A DNA stretch of 64,000 bases from an uncultured Clostridia bacterium (GCA_944372335.1 CALVYQ010000002.1:65159-129158); one strand, 5' to 3'. Counted from the stretch's first letter, positions 7,100 through 14,385 are shown. Notes: generated by a model not told the origin, from the sequence alone. Numbers and translations: made by a program.

Positions 7100-7169
7100 T
7101 ATCCCAAACAAGGGATAAATAGTTGACTTTTCCTAAATAGGGATGATATAATTATCCCGAATAAGGAAT
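7100..7169. promoter_or_regulatory. Divergent operator/promoter region with three repressor sites
   Basis: Three related palindromes are present. They are TATCCC-AAACAA-GGGATA (7100-7117, perfect), TTTCCTAAATAGGGAT (7129-7144) and TTATCCCGAATAAGGAAT (7152-7169). A plus-strand promoter TTGACT (7123-7128), 18-nt spacer and TGATATAAT (-10 at 7147-7152) is overlaid by the second and third sites. Repressor binding there would block transcription of the HTH-recombinase pair. Confidence 0.8.
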
Positions 7170-7177
7170 GGTGAATT

Positions 7178-7378
7178 ATGAAAAATACAATTAAAACTGA
7201 ATTGATAGAAAACTTTATAAAAGAAAACAACTTATCTAAAAGCAAGTTTTGTAAGATGTGCAAAATTAGTCAAAGCACATTAAATAAAATAATGACTAAT
7301 AGTGAGAATTTTAGAATAATTGCACTTTTTAAAATTGCAAGAGTTTTAAAAATTCAAGTTTTTGAGATGTTTAATTAA
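7178..7378 (+). CDS. Small Cro/XRE-like HTH protein
   Basis: This 66-aa protein is a compact helix-turn-helix domain (IKENNLSKSKFCKMCKISQS followed by TLNKIM, then a second helical pair ending KIQVFEMFN). It starts at ATG 7178, only 9 nt after the third operator, and precedes the recombinase start by 13 nt, so both are on one transcript. By position it is the Cro or excision-activator counterpart of the divergent XRE repressor. That role is inferred from layout. Confidence 0.85.
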   Translation: MKNTIKTELIENFIKENNLSKSKFCKMCKISQSTLNKIMTNSENFRIIALFKIARVLKIQVFEMFN

Positions 7379-7391
7379 AAGGAGTAATATT

Positions 7392-9185
7392 TTGAGTAAA
7401 AAACGAGCTGTAATATATGCGAGATTTAGTTCGCATAATCAAACTGAACAATCTATTGAAGGTCAACTTCGTGAATGTTATGCCTATGCAAAAAGAAATG
7501 GGCTTATTATTCTTAATGAATATATTGACCGAGCACTTTCTGGAACGACAGACAACCGACCACAATTCAAACAAATGATTGAAGATAGCAAGAAAGGTGA
7601 TTTTGATTTTGTTTTAGTTTATCAACTAGATAGATTTGCAAGAAATAGATACGATAGTGCCACATATAAAGCAAAGTTAAAAAAGAATGGTGTTAGAGTT
7701 CTATCTGCAAAAGAAAACATAAGTGATGATGCTAGTGGTGTTTTAATGGAAAGTGTTTTGGAAGGAATGGCAGAATATTACTCTGCCGAACTTTCACAAA
7801 AAGTTAAGCGTGGAATTAAAGAAAGTTTAATAAAAGGCAACTACATTGGTGGATATATTTTGTATGGTTTTGATGTTGTAAACAAAAAATATGTTATCAA
7901 TGAAGTCGAAAGTGAAATTGTAAGGAAAATATTTAGAAATTATGCGAATGGTAAAAAGGTAATTGAAATTGTAAATGAACTAAACAACAAAGGTCTTAAA
8001 ACAAAATATGGAAACAAGTTTAGTTTAAATATCATTGCTAAAATGATAAGAAATGAAAAGTATATTGGAATATGCAAAATGGACGATGAAATCTATACTA
8101 ATATATTCCCACCAATAATTGAAGAAAGTATATTTAAAAGGTGTAATTTAATTATGGATAATCATAAACATAGACAAAGAAAAGATAGTTTAAATGAAGA
8201 TGTATATATTTTAAGTGGCAAACTCTTTTGTGGCTATTGTGGATACCCAATGGTGGCAGAAACAGGAACAAGCAAAACTGGTGCTGTTCATAGATATTAC
8301 AAATGTTCAGGCAAGAAAAAGAAAATCACAAAATGCGATAAACATAATGTTAGAAAAGATACAATAGAAGATTTTGTTTTTGAAAAGACAAAAAAATATG
8401 TTCTTGAGCCAAATGTTATTGATACTATTGCCGAAGTTGTTGTGAATAGATTTAATAGTGAATTATCTAACAATGTAGTTTTTACAAAACTACAAGAAGA
8501 ATTAAAAGAAAAGAATAGAGCAATAGACTCTATTCTAAATGCAATGGAAAAAGGAATAATAACAAATTCAACACAGGAAAGACTTATGAAACTTGAAAAT
8601 GAAAAAGCAATACTTGAAGACAAAGTTGAATATGAACAAAATCATCAAATAAAACCACTAGAAAAGGAACAAATTGTAAATTTCTTAAAAGTATATGCAA
8701 GGAAGCAGTTTGATAACAAAACTGACAAAAATGAGTTCTTTAATAATTTCATTTTAAAAGTATTACTTTACGATGACAAAATTACAATAGTTTACAACAC
8801 AAGTTTAAACCCAGCAGAAGAAATATATAACCGACCAAATGATAATGATGATAACAATGACAATAGTGACAATGGAACGACTATTTATAAGAAAGAAATA
8901 GAAATTTCAGACGATGAAAATAAGGACGAAGCGTCCTTGCGTAAACTAAAAAAATTGCCGTTTGAGTTCAAACGACAATTGTTTGGCGGAGAGTTAGGGA
9001 TTCGAACCCCAGATACCTTTCGGTATGCCAGTTTTCAAGACTGGTGTAATCGACCACTCTACCAACTCTCCATATTCAACTTGACGAATTCTCAATTTTT
9101 TTACGCAAACAAATTCTTGACCACCATTCGTCAAGTGTTATTTTATCATATTAATATACATGATGTCAACATTTTATCAGTTTAA
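7392..9185 (+). CDS. Large serine recombinase (integrase) whose frame runs through a tRNA gene
   Basis: The product is a serine site-specific recombinase that integrates and excises the element. The N-terminal resolvase domain has YARFSS with catalytic Ser13 and the YQLDRFARNR motif. Next come a recombinase domain (GGYILYGFDV..., about residues 150-250), a zinc beta ribbon with CGYCGYPM and KCSGKKKKITKCDKH, a coiled coil, and an acidic N/D-rich linker. The TTG start at 7392 is preferred: AAAGGAG lies 7 nt upstream and no site precedes the in-frame ATG at 7362. The last 67 or so residues (from GGELGIRTPDTFRY on) are encoded by the antisense of tRNA-Ser and the DNA beyond it, so they are a product of integration. 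The excised form should have a different C-terminus. Confidence 0.93.
   Translation: MSKKRAVIYARFSSHNQTEQSIEGQLRECYAYAKRNGLIILNEYIDRALSGTTDNRPQFKQMIEDSKKGDFDFVLVYQLDRFARNRYDSATYKAKLKKNGVRVLSAKENISDDASGVLMESVLEGMAEYYSAELSQKVKRGIKESLIKGNYIGGYILYGFDVVNKKYVINEVESEIVRKIFRNYANGKKVIEIVNELNNKGLKTKYGNKFSLNIIAKMIRNEKYIGICKMDDEIYTNIFPPIIEESIFKRCNLIMDNHKHRQRKDSLNEDVYILSGKLFCGYCGYPMVAETGTSKTGAVHRYYKCSGKKKKITKCDKHNVRKDTIEDFVFEKTKKYVLEPNVIDTIAEVVVNRFNSELSNNVVFTKLQEELKEKNRAIDSILNAMEKGIITNSTQERLMKLENEKAILEDKVEYEQNHQIKPLEKEQIVNFLKVYARKQFDNKTDKNEFFNNFILKVLLYDDKITIVYNTSLNPAEEIYNRPNDNDDNNDNSDNGTTIYKKEIEISDDENKDEASLRKLKKLPFEFKRQLFGGELGIRTPDTFRYASFQDWCNRPLYQLSIFNLTNSQFFYANKFLTTIRQVLFYHINIHDVNILSV
8948..8980 (-). 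terminator. Terminator of tRNA-Ser(UGA), inside the recombinase frame
   Basis: On the minus strand, just past the tRNA CCA end, AATTG-T-CGTTTGA pairs with TCAAACG-G-CAATT across a tiny loop and is followed by a run of T. It lies on the element side of the junction, so the element supplies the tRNA with a new terminator. Confidence 0.75.
8981..9010. mobile_element. Right attachment junction (attR) of the integrated element
   Basis: The recombinase frame enters the 3' end of the intact tRNA-Ser gene here. The element extends leftward beyond the window: no second copy of the tRNA 3' end is found between 1 and 8980, so the left end is not in view. The exact crossover dinucleotide cannot be read. 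Confidence 0.6.
8984..9071 (-). tRNA. tRNA-Ser (anticodon UGA)
   Basis: A full cloverleaf is readable on the minus strand. The acceptor stem is GGAGAGT/ACTCTCC with discriminator G and encoded CCA. The anticodon stem is CCAGT/ACTGG with loop CTTGAAA (anticodon TGA, plus-strand positions 9035-9037). A long variable arm (CATACCGAAAGGTATC) is typical of serine tRNAs, and the T arm is GGGTTCGAATCCC. Its 3' end is the integration target of the adjacent serine recombinase. Confidence 0.97.
9079..9169 (-). promoter_or_regulatory. tRNA-Ser promoter and leader with 11-bp inverted repeat
   Basis: On the minus strand TTGACA (9169-9164), an 18-nt spacer and TGATAAAAT (-10 at 9145-9140) drive the tRNA. 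The 5' leader holds a perfect 11-bp inverted repeat, ACTTGACGAAT (9079-9089) and ATTCGTCAAGT (9126-9136). The inner part also forms a CTTGAC...GTCAAG hairpin (9116-9135). Confidence 0.7.
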
Positions 9186-9200
9186 ATTTTTAAAAATATT

Positions 9201-9569
9201 TTAAATTTTAGTCACCCAAAGACTATGAAGATTGCAATAGCTATACACTTCCGTATATTCATCGTTTTTAAAAGTTGCTTCTGGCTTATCTCCCGGATTT
9301 AAGAAACGAATCTCATATCCATTAGTCTTCGTCACGACAATAAAATTTATGTAGTGTTCTGGCGTCATAGGGTGTGGAATAGCTCCAACTTTAACAGTCG
9401 TTTTACATCTTCCCTTTTCAACAACAGGTAGATGTTTTTCTGTGGCTGCCTCTGTTGTATTTGCAACAAGCTCTTCCATCTGCTTTCCACAACAAACTGT
9501 AGGAACCCCTGAATCTACCACTTTAACTACAATATTTCCGCAATGACGGCATCTAAAAAATTCAATCAT
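9201..9569 (-). CDS. dfx: Superoxide reductase / desulfoferrodoxin (class II, two-iron)
   Basis: The enzyme reduces superoxide to hydrogen peroxide in the cytoplasm of anaerobes, using electrons from rubredoxin-type donors. The N-terminal desulforedoxin domain has four cysteine ligands: Cys7, Cys10 (CRHC), Cys26 and Cys27 (CC). The catalytic centre ligands are all present: His46 in EKHLP, His66, His72 (HPMTPEHYI), Cys112 and His115 (CNLHSLW). Its length of 122 aa is normal for the family. AGAGGTGA lies upstream of the ATG. It follows the ribbon-helix-helix gene after 50 nt and pairs functionally with the rubrerythrin at 27.5 kb in oxidative-stress defence. Confidence 0.96.
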   Translation of the reverse strand: MIEFFRCRHCGNIVVKVVDSGVPTVCCGKQMEELVANTTEAATEKHLPVVEKGRCKTTVKVGAIPHPMTPEHYINFIVVTKTNGYEIRFLNPGDKPEATFKNDEYTEVYSYCNLHSLWVTKI

Positions 9570-9619
9570 AATTCACCTCTTTTATATGATACATTTTTAG
9601 CACAACAAAGGCAAATGAT

Positions 9620-9775
9620 TTAATTAAATTTTTTATTTTCAACCTCATTAAAGAAAGAGTTAATCGCTAGCCTTATAATTTCACTTTTATTAATTTTAAA
9701 TTGATTAGATAATATAGTCAACTTTTGAAAATCATTTTCTGACAATCTCACAGGAACATATTTGTTCTTATTCAT
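9620..9775 (-). CDS. Small ribbon-helix-helix DNA-binding protein (51 aa)
   Basis: The protein reads MNKNKYVPVRLSENDFQKL..., followed by a second helix NKSEIIRLAINSFF. The basic beta strand (KYVPVRLS) followed by two helices is the ribbon-helix-helix fold of CopG/Arc-type repressors, which act as dimers. AAGGAG is placed correctly before ATG 9775. It lies 19 nt downstream of the Spo0A-like gene and 50 nt upstream of superoxide reductase, so it is probably a regulator in that small operon. The target is unknown. Confidence 0.85.
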   Translation of the reverse strand: MNKNKYVPVRLSENDFQKLTILSNQFKINKSEIIRLAINSFFNEVENKKFN

Positions 9776-9794
9776 CTTTAAAACTCCTTAAAAG

Positions 9795-10187
9795 TTAAAA
9801 CTGAAAATATTCTTCATTTTTGTATAATCTTAGATTATAATACTCGGCAATCAATCCGATAATCTGTCCGCAAGATGGCTTATCGTCAATTGTAAAAATA
9901 TTAGTATTAAACATCTTGTTGACCTCTAAAAAGCTGTGATTATTAAAAGTTGTATCTATCATGTTTCTTATCGCCCCTTGTACACTTGTCACCTTTTCAA
10001 CATTGTATATAGTGCATACTTCTTTAAACAATCCACCCATCATTTTATGTAAAAGCATCGGATCAACAATAACTAATTCGATAGCACTGAAAAGATATTG
10101 AAAGCCCGTCTGATCCATTCTAAATCCTATTCTAACAAGAGCGTATCTGATGACCTTTCTTGCATTTAATCTTTCCATTTCGCTCAT
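9795..10187 (-). CDS. Orphan Spo0A C-terminal (DNA-binding) domain protein
   Basis: The 130-aa protein matches the Spo0A C-terminal effector domain along its length. Alignable parts are VIRYALVRIGFRMDQTGFQYLF, IELVIVDP, IYNVEKVTSVQGAIRNMID and the FNTNIFTIDDKPSCGQIIGLIAEYY end. It has no receiver domain, so it cannot be controlled by the usual phosphorelay. It would bind 0A-box-like DNA constitutively or through another signal. The start is ATG 10187, with AAGGAG 6-7 nt upstream, not the earlier in-frame ATG at 10211. It heads a likely operon with the ribbon-helix-helix gene. Confidence 0.82.
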   Translation of the reverse strand: MSEMERLNARKVIRYALVRIGFRMDQTGFQYLFSAIELVIVDPMLLHKMMGGLFKEVCTIYNVEKVTSVQGAIRNMIDTTFNNHSFLEVNKMFNTNIFTIDDKPSCGQIIGLIAEYYNLRLYKNEEYFQF

Positions 10188-10215
10188 TAAAAAACTCCTT
10201 TCAAAAAACAAAGTT

Positions 10216-10244
10216 ATTATACCACAAAAACACTATCATTTCAA
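10216..10244 (-). promoter_or_regulatory. Promoter of the Spo0A-like operon
   Basis: On the minus strand TTGAAA (10244-10239), a 17-nt spacer and TGGTATAAT (-10 at 10221-10216). The rest of the gap up to 10386 is AT-rich, with no further feature seen. Confidence 0.7.
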
Positions 10245-10386
10245 AATATTTTTCAAAATTTTACAAGTTATTTTTTTGATATATTTAGCTTTTATTGTCG
10301 AAAAAAATTCTTTGATGATATGTGCGTTAAAAAGATAAAATGTTAAAAGTGGAAAGTCTTGTACTTACAAATATTTTAATGCTATA

Positions 10387-11031
10387 TCAATATTCCTCTC
10401 TCCACGCATCTAACCATTTAGTATATATTTCTCTATAATCAATTTTTTCTCTTGTGAAGTTTATATTGATACATCTAGTATCTTTATGAGTTTCTAGTAT
10501 TGAAAGAGCTTCAGCTGTAATTTCTACTCCTCTTGCATTTGTATTCTCCTTAGGCAATTTTATATATCTATCCCTTCCTATATTGTTTAAAACTTGTTGT
10601 TGACTTTCTTTTGAAAATAGCAATAATTTCCCCTCACTATTCCAACGAATTTTAGCGACCAGCATATCACACGAAGGCATATATGTATTCTTAAATTCTA
10701 ATGCTTTTTTTGCATCTACTGTCCAAATTAGTTTTATTGAGCTCCATCTTTCACTATTCGTTGTCATAGTTTTAATTGATAAAGGATTATCATTAACAAT
10801 CACATCTACTTCCGGTGCGGTTATAGGGATATCAGAATTTACAATATCAATGCCAAATTTATACATTAATAATGCTATCAGAATTCTTTCTCTTACGGAG
10901 CCTATTTCCATTCCAATTTTTCCATTTCTAGAACTCTCTAATTCTGCCAATTGAAATAAATGAGGTAATTTGTTTTTGACTCTTCTTACAATTAAATTAT
11001 CATCAAAAAGTTTATTAAAAACACTACTCAT
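10387..11031 (-). CDS. ThaI-family type II restriction endonuclease (predicted CGCG)
   Basis: The 214-aa protein has the features I associate with the ThaI family. These are LPHLFQLAELESSRNGKIGM, GSVRERILIALLMYKFG, PEVDVIV followed by SIKTMT (a PD-(D/E)xK-like core with Glu-x-Asp and Lys), IKLIWTVDAKKA, and the C-terminal YIKLPKENTNARGVEI. ThaI cuts CGCG, so this specificity is predicted by resemblance. ATG 11031 overlaps the methyltransferase stop (TAATG), which makes this start more likely than the in-frame ATG at 11085. It is expressed after and coupled to its methyltransferase. Confidence 0.8.
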   Translation of the reverse strand: MSSVFNKLFDDNLIVRRVKNKLPHLFQLAELESSRNGKIGMEIGSVRERILIALLMYKFGIDIVNSDIPITAPEVDVIVNDNPLSIKTMTTNSERWSSIKLIWTVDAKKALEFKNTYMPSCDMLVAKIRWNSEGKLLLFSKESQQQVLNNIGRDRYIKLPKENTNARGVEITAEALSILETHKDTRCININFTREKIDYREIYTKWLDAWREEY

Positions 11032-12035
11032 TAAAAATCTCCTCCACTTATTAAAATTTTTTTTAACATCTGAGCTAAATGCCAAGCAAAGACGGGTGCT
11101 ACGGCATTCCCGATTTGTCTATAAGCGTCTGTTGTCGATTTTACGAATACAAAATCATCAGGGAAAGTTTGAATTCTTGCCGCTTCTCTTGCGGATAATC
11201 TTCTTGGCAGTGAATAATGAAATTCAATGTTGCCGTGATGTTCCGCTCTTATTGTTGGAGCAGGTCTATCAGCCTTTGTTACTGTATTTCCTTGCTTTCC
11301 TTTAAATAACTTTGCTTTTGAGTAACCATAATTAGGCAATGCTTTAAGTTTGCTTTCATCTTCTAAATCCCCTATTGCGTCTTTAATAGTTAGCCAAGGT
11401 TTTAAGGTTTTATCTTTTGATGAATGCGTCGGTTTTGTCCATTCTATGTCAACATTTAGATCATTTCTAACTCCAACAATTATTACTCTCTCTCTTGTCT
11501 GAGGAACACCGTAATCTGCCGTATTAAATAACCTATATTCTACTTTATAATTAAGTTTAGAAAAATCACTAATCATTGTGTTTATAGCTAGTCCATTTTC
11601 CCAAGAAATCAAGCCCTTCACATTTTCTGCAAGAAAAACTTTAGGTTTCAATAATTCTATTACCTTTGCCATACTTTGATATAACTTACCTCTTTGAACA
11701 TATATACCCTGTCTTTTACCAGCCAAACTAAAATCTTGACATGGAAATCCTCCTATAACAACATCTGCATATTTAGGTAATTTGAATTGATTATAAAGCT
11801 TAGAGTTGTATTTTTTGTTATTAGCTAAAATTTCAGTTATATCTTTACATAAAACATTTATATCTTTAAAATTTAGCTTTTGCGTCTGAGTTGCTTTTTC
11901 ATCAATATCATTGGCCCATATAACTTTAAATGGATTTTTATCATAGTAATTATTCAAATAATAAAATCCACCCTCAATTCCCAAATCAAGTCCGCCACAC
12001 CCAGAAAACAAAGAAACAACCTTATATTCTTGCAT
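11031..12035 (-). CDS. DNA (cytosine-5-)-methyltransferase partner of the ThaI-type enzyme
   Basis: The 334-aa C5 methyltransferase has motif I VVSLFSGCGGLDLGIEGG, motif IV GGFPCQDFSLAGKRQG with catalytic Cys99, motif VI ENV with Glu137, motif VIII PQTRERVIIVGVR, motif IX RPAPTIRAEHHGN and motif X YRQIGNAVAPVFAWHLA. It should protect the sites cut by the coupled endonuclease, so its target is inferred to be CGCG. AGGGGT precedes the ATG, and an extended -10 (TGTTATAAT on the minus strand near 12070) may drive the operon. The pair is inserted between the Spo0A-like gene and yidC. Confidence 0.92.
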   Translation of the reverse strand: MQEYKVVSLFSGCGGLDLGIEGGFYYLNNYYDKNPFKVIWANDIDEKATQTQKLNFKDINVLCKDITEILANNKKYNSKLYNQFKLPKYADVVIGGFPCQDFSLAGKRQGIYVQRGKLYQSMAKVIELLKPKVFLAENVKGLISWENGLAINTMISDFSKLNYKVEYRLFNTADYGVPQTRERVIIVGVRNDLNVDIEWTKPTHSSKDKTLKPWLTIKDAIGDLEDESKLKALPNYGYSKAKLFKGKQGNTVTKADRPAPTIRAEHHGNIEFHYSLPRRLSAREAARIQTFPDDFVFVKSTTDAYRQIGNAVAPVFAWHLAQMLKKILISGGDF

Positions 12036-12153
12036 TATTTACCCCTAAAAATTTTTTATATACATATTATAACATAACCAAATTAAAAATGTAATAAAAT
12101 ATAAGAATATTTTTCTATGCCATTATTTTAAATATCTATTTTTCCTCTTTAAT

Positions 12154-12192
12154 AAAAAACACCTTAACTATTATAGTTAAAGTGTTTTTCTA
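12154..12192 (-). terminator. Terminator downstream of yidC
   Basis: AAAAACACCTTAACTA (12155-12170) pairs with TAGTTAAAGTGTTTTT (12174-12189) across a 3-nt loop. The single imperfect pair is a G-U wobble on the minus-strand transcript. A-rich and T-rich flanks could make it bidirectional. Confidence 0.85.
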
Positions 12193-13554
12193 TTAAATAT
12201 CCTTTCTTCTATAATCTACATCTATAGTCTCTTTCTTTTTCTTTTCTTTTTTCTTGTCACTTGCCTCTATCCATTTTTTAACAATTAAATTGGTAAGAGG
12301 AGAGAGTGCTATCATCATAATCTGTCCAACTATGATGTATATTGCAAACAAGCTGGTGTACATAAGCGTAAAAATACCTAAAATCAACGGCATTATAAAA
12401 TACATCATCTTTCCGCCCGGCTGAGTTCCTGTTGTTTTTTTACTTAAAAAGTTGTTTAAGAAGATGGATAAAAACGAGGTCAAAACAGCAAGTATAACCA
12501 AGATAAAATACCCATTACCGCCAAGATTTCTCTCTTCAAGGCCGGCAACTACATAGTCGAAAATTTGACCTTCATAGTCATTATCTTCTTCCGCCTGTTG
12601 TTCGTCAGGAGAATAGTATCTTTCAAGATAATTTGTTATTTCGCTCTTAGTGAACACAGGGCTTGTTGTTGGAGATTCAGCCTTATAGATATTTTTTATC
12701 CATAAGAAACTTTCAAGATTATCTATATAGAAGTCTGCTGTCACATTTTCTGCAAGACTTTTTACCACTAAATTATAGGCGGATAAATCGTTAGGAACAG
12801 TCTCTACTCCTTCACTTGGTTCGCCCTCAACACCTTCGCCGTTATCGACAGGAATTTCCTCCATAGCGTATTCTCTGATTAGATTATATATCGTTTCGTT
12901 TGAGATACTGCTTGCTTCCTCTTCAGTTGTGCTTGTAGGCAAGATAGTTATGTTTTCATTAAAAGCTTCTGCCCCTAAACTATCTGTCACAACAACATTC
13001 ATACTTAAATTATCATAGTCAACTTCAACAGTGATAGAGTAATCTACCCCATATTCTAAGCCCTCGTCAATATATGGCTGAATTGCCGTTTGAAAATCAG
13101 TATTTTCATTTAAAAGTAGAACATTATAATACACCGATTTGGTGTTCTCATAGGATTTAGCGATGTTGTAGTTTGACACATTTTGAAGCCCTGTCCAAAG
13201 AGTCAAGAAGACGACAAGTTGCAATACCATTGCAATCAACATTGGAAGGCATGAGGACACCATATTAAATTGATATTTTTTATAGATTTCCTGCTGTTTC
13301 TTTTGAAGCAAAACTTTATCATGGCCATATTTTTTCTGTATAGATTCAAGTTCTGGCTTCATCTTTTCGTTGATTTGCATATTTTTCGTGCTAAAACGTT
13401 TATTGACAACATCAACAACAGCAAACAAAATTCTTACAATAACTGCAAGGAGGATAACTGCTAAAATATAGGAACCCATAGCACCCCTAAAAGCACCTAA
13501 GATACTTTCCCACATACCATGCGGTTCTGTAAGTACAATCGTTAAAGTATCCAT
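12193..13554 (-). CDS. yidC: Membrane protein insertase YidC with an extra extracytoplasmic insert
   Basis: YidC inserts and folds membrane proteins, alone or with SecYEG. The first helix (SYILAVILLAVIVRILFAVV) carries the conserved groove arginine. The cytoplasmic helical hairpin (KMKPELESIQKKYGHDKVLL) follows, then the PMLIAMVLQLVVFLTLWTGL helix and, after a long loop, three more hydrophobic helices and a lysine-rich tail (KKKEKKKKE). The protein is 453 aa, against about 260 for most Gram-positive YidC. The extra length is an acidic external loop at about residues 145-290. No lipobox is seen. The gene overlaps yidD by 13 bp in the rpmH-rnpA-yidD-yidC cluster. Confidence 0.95.
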   Translation of the reverse strand: MDTLTIVLTEPHGMWESILGAFRGAMGSYILAVILLAVIVRILFAVVDVVNKRFSTKNMQINEKMKPELESIQKKYGHDKVLLQKKQQEIYKKYQFNMVSSCLPMLIAMVLQLVVFLTLWTGLQNVSNYNIAKSYENTKSVYYNVLLLNENTDFQTAIQPYIDEGLEYGVDYSITVEVDYDNLSMNVVVTDSLGAEAFNENITILPTSTTEEEASSISNETIYNLIREYAMEEIPVDNGEGVEGEPSEGVETVPNDLSAYNLVVKSLAENVTADFYIDNLESFLWIKNIYKAESPTTSPVFTKSEITNYLERYYSPDEQQAEEDNDYEGQIFDYVVAGLEERNLGGNGYFILVILAVLTSFLSIFLNNFLSKKTTGTQPGGKMMYFIMPLILGIFTLMYTSLFAIYIIVGQIMMIALSPLTNLIVKKWIEASDKKKEKKKKETIDVDYRRKDI

Positions 13555-13805
13555 ACGCTATCTCCTTTTATATTAATTGGAACAGGGTCATAACCTGTCT
13601 TTTTTTGCCAAGGCACGCATCTAAAAATTCGCTTAATGCCAAAATATGAGCCCTTAAAAACACCAAATTCTTCCACACAACCAATAAAGTAATTTGAACA
13701 AGTTGGCCTAAATATACAACTATGAGGCAAAAGTGGTGAAATTAAATATTTGTAAAAAAATATAGGAATTAAAAAAATTGTCTTATAGAGTTTTCTTTTT
13801 TTCAT
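13542..13805 (-). CDS. yidD: Membrane protein insertion efficiency factor YidD
   Basis: The 87-aa protein has the family signature: YKYLISPLLPHSCIFRPTCSNY, then FGIKRIFRCVPW, and GYDPVP at the end. It is a small membrane-associated helper of YidC-dependent insertion. It overlaps rnpA by 23 bp and yidC by 13 bp, so the three are translationally coupled in the classic order. Confidence 0.96.
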   Translation of the reverse strand: MKKRKLYKTIFLIPIFFYKYLISPLLPHSCIFRPTCSNYFIGCVEEFGVFKGSYFGIKRIFRCVPWQKKTGYDPVPINIKGDSVWIL

Positions 13806-14112
13806 ACTTACTAAAGAGCCTTTTTATCTCTTCTAAAAGTTGAGAAAAGTTTAAATCAATAGCCTCATTTCTTGCAAGCAAAACATAATTTCTATATGGC
13901 ATGATTTTTAATTCCTTTCGGCATATTTCTTTTAAACGTCTTTTAAGCAAATTACGCTTATTTGCCTTGCCGAGTTTTTTGTTAATTGAAAAGCCTATAC
14001 GGTAATCAAAAAATTTGCTTTTAACCACAAAAAGGGTAAAGTTATCAGTGCTAACCCTCTCTCCCTTCTTATAGATATAGTTAAATTCTTTGTTCTTCTT
14101 TAAGCTATGCAT
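13783..14112 (-). CDS. rnpA: Ribonuclease P protein component
   Basis: This 109-aa basic protein binds the RNase P RNA and helps process tRNA 5' ends. The N-terminal LKKNKEFNYIYKKGERV and the RNR-type motif (GKANKRNLLKRRLKEICR) are typical. Only 2 nt separate its ATG from the rpmH stop, so its ribosome binding site lies inside rpmH. Its 3' end overlaps yidD. Confidence 0.96.
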   Translation of the reverse strand: MHSLKKNKEFNYIYKKGERVSTDNFTLFVVKSKFFDYRIGFSINKKLGKANKRNLLKRRLKEICRKELKIMPYRNYVLLARNEAIDLNFSQLLEEIKRLFSKYEKKKTL

Positions 14113-14114
14113 TT

Positions 14115-14249
14115 TTAGCCTGCAATCTTCTTTCTACCACGATTTCTGCGTCTTTTCAAAACATTTCTACCGCCCTTGGTTCTCATTCTTTCACGGAAGC
14201 CATGAACCTTATTTTTTTGTCTTTTCTTAGGTTGATATGTTCTTTTCAT
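14115..14249 (-). CDS. rpmH: 50S ribosomal protein L34
   Basis: The 44-aa protein reads [20 protein letters not shown] and ends [11 protein letters not shown], a complete L34. The start at 14249 is preceded by AAGGAGAGG. It heads the rnpA-yidD-yidC cluster. Confidence 0.98.
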   Translation of the reverse strand: MKRTYQPKKRQKNKVHGFRERMRTKGGRNVLKRRRNRGRKKIAG

Positions 14250-14297
14250 GTTCCTCTCCTTATGTGTAATTTCTAGCAAAGAAGTGCTATGAAACTT

Positions 14298-14326
14298 ATT
14301 ATAGTAAATTTTATGAGATTTGTCAA
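14298..14326 (-). promoter_or_regulatory. rpmH operon promoter
   Basis: On the minus strand TTGACA (14326-14321), a 17-nt spacer and TATAAT (14303-14298): a consensus housekeeping promoter, as expected for a ribosomal protein operon. Confidence 0.92.
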
Positions 14327-14344
14327 CTCTAAAACGCCGGAAAA

Positions 14345-14385
14345 ATAAAAAAAGGGTGTCGAAATTTCGAGTTATACCCTTATTA
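14345..14385. terminator. Hairpin terminator between the ABC transporter and rpmH
   Basis: AAGGGT (14352-14357) pairs with ACCCTT (14376-14381), with CGAAATTTCG in the loop and A/T-rich flanks on both sides. It lies downstream of the ABC gene and just upstream of the rpmH promoter. The stretch 14386-14551 is AT-rich and shows nothing else. Confidence 0.6.

Noticed and set aside
7072-7263. A 64-residue N-terminal extension of the XRE repressor
   Set aside because: It would be translated from the operator and promoter region. The start at 7071 has a proper ribosome binding site and gives a normal HTH protein.
9000-9185. A conserved C-terminal domain of the serine recombinase (GELGIRTPDTFRY...)
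   Set aside because: This peptide is the antisense translation of a tRNA-Ser gene, a well-known artefact pattern, not a domain.
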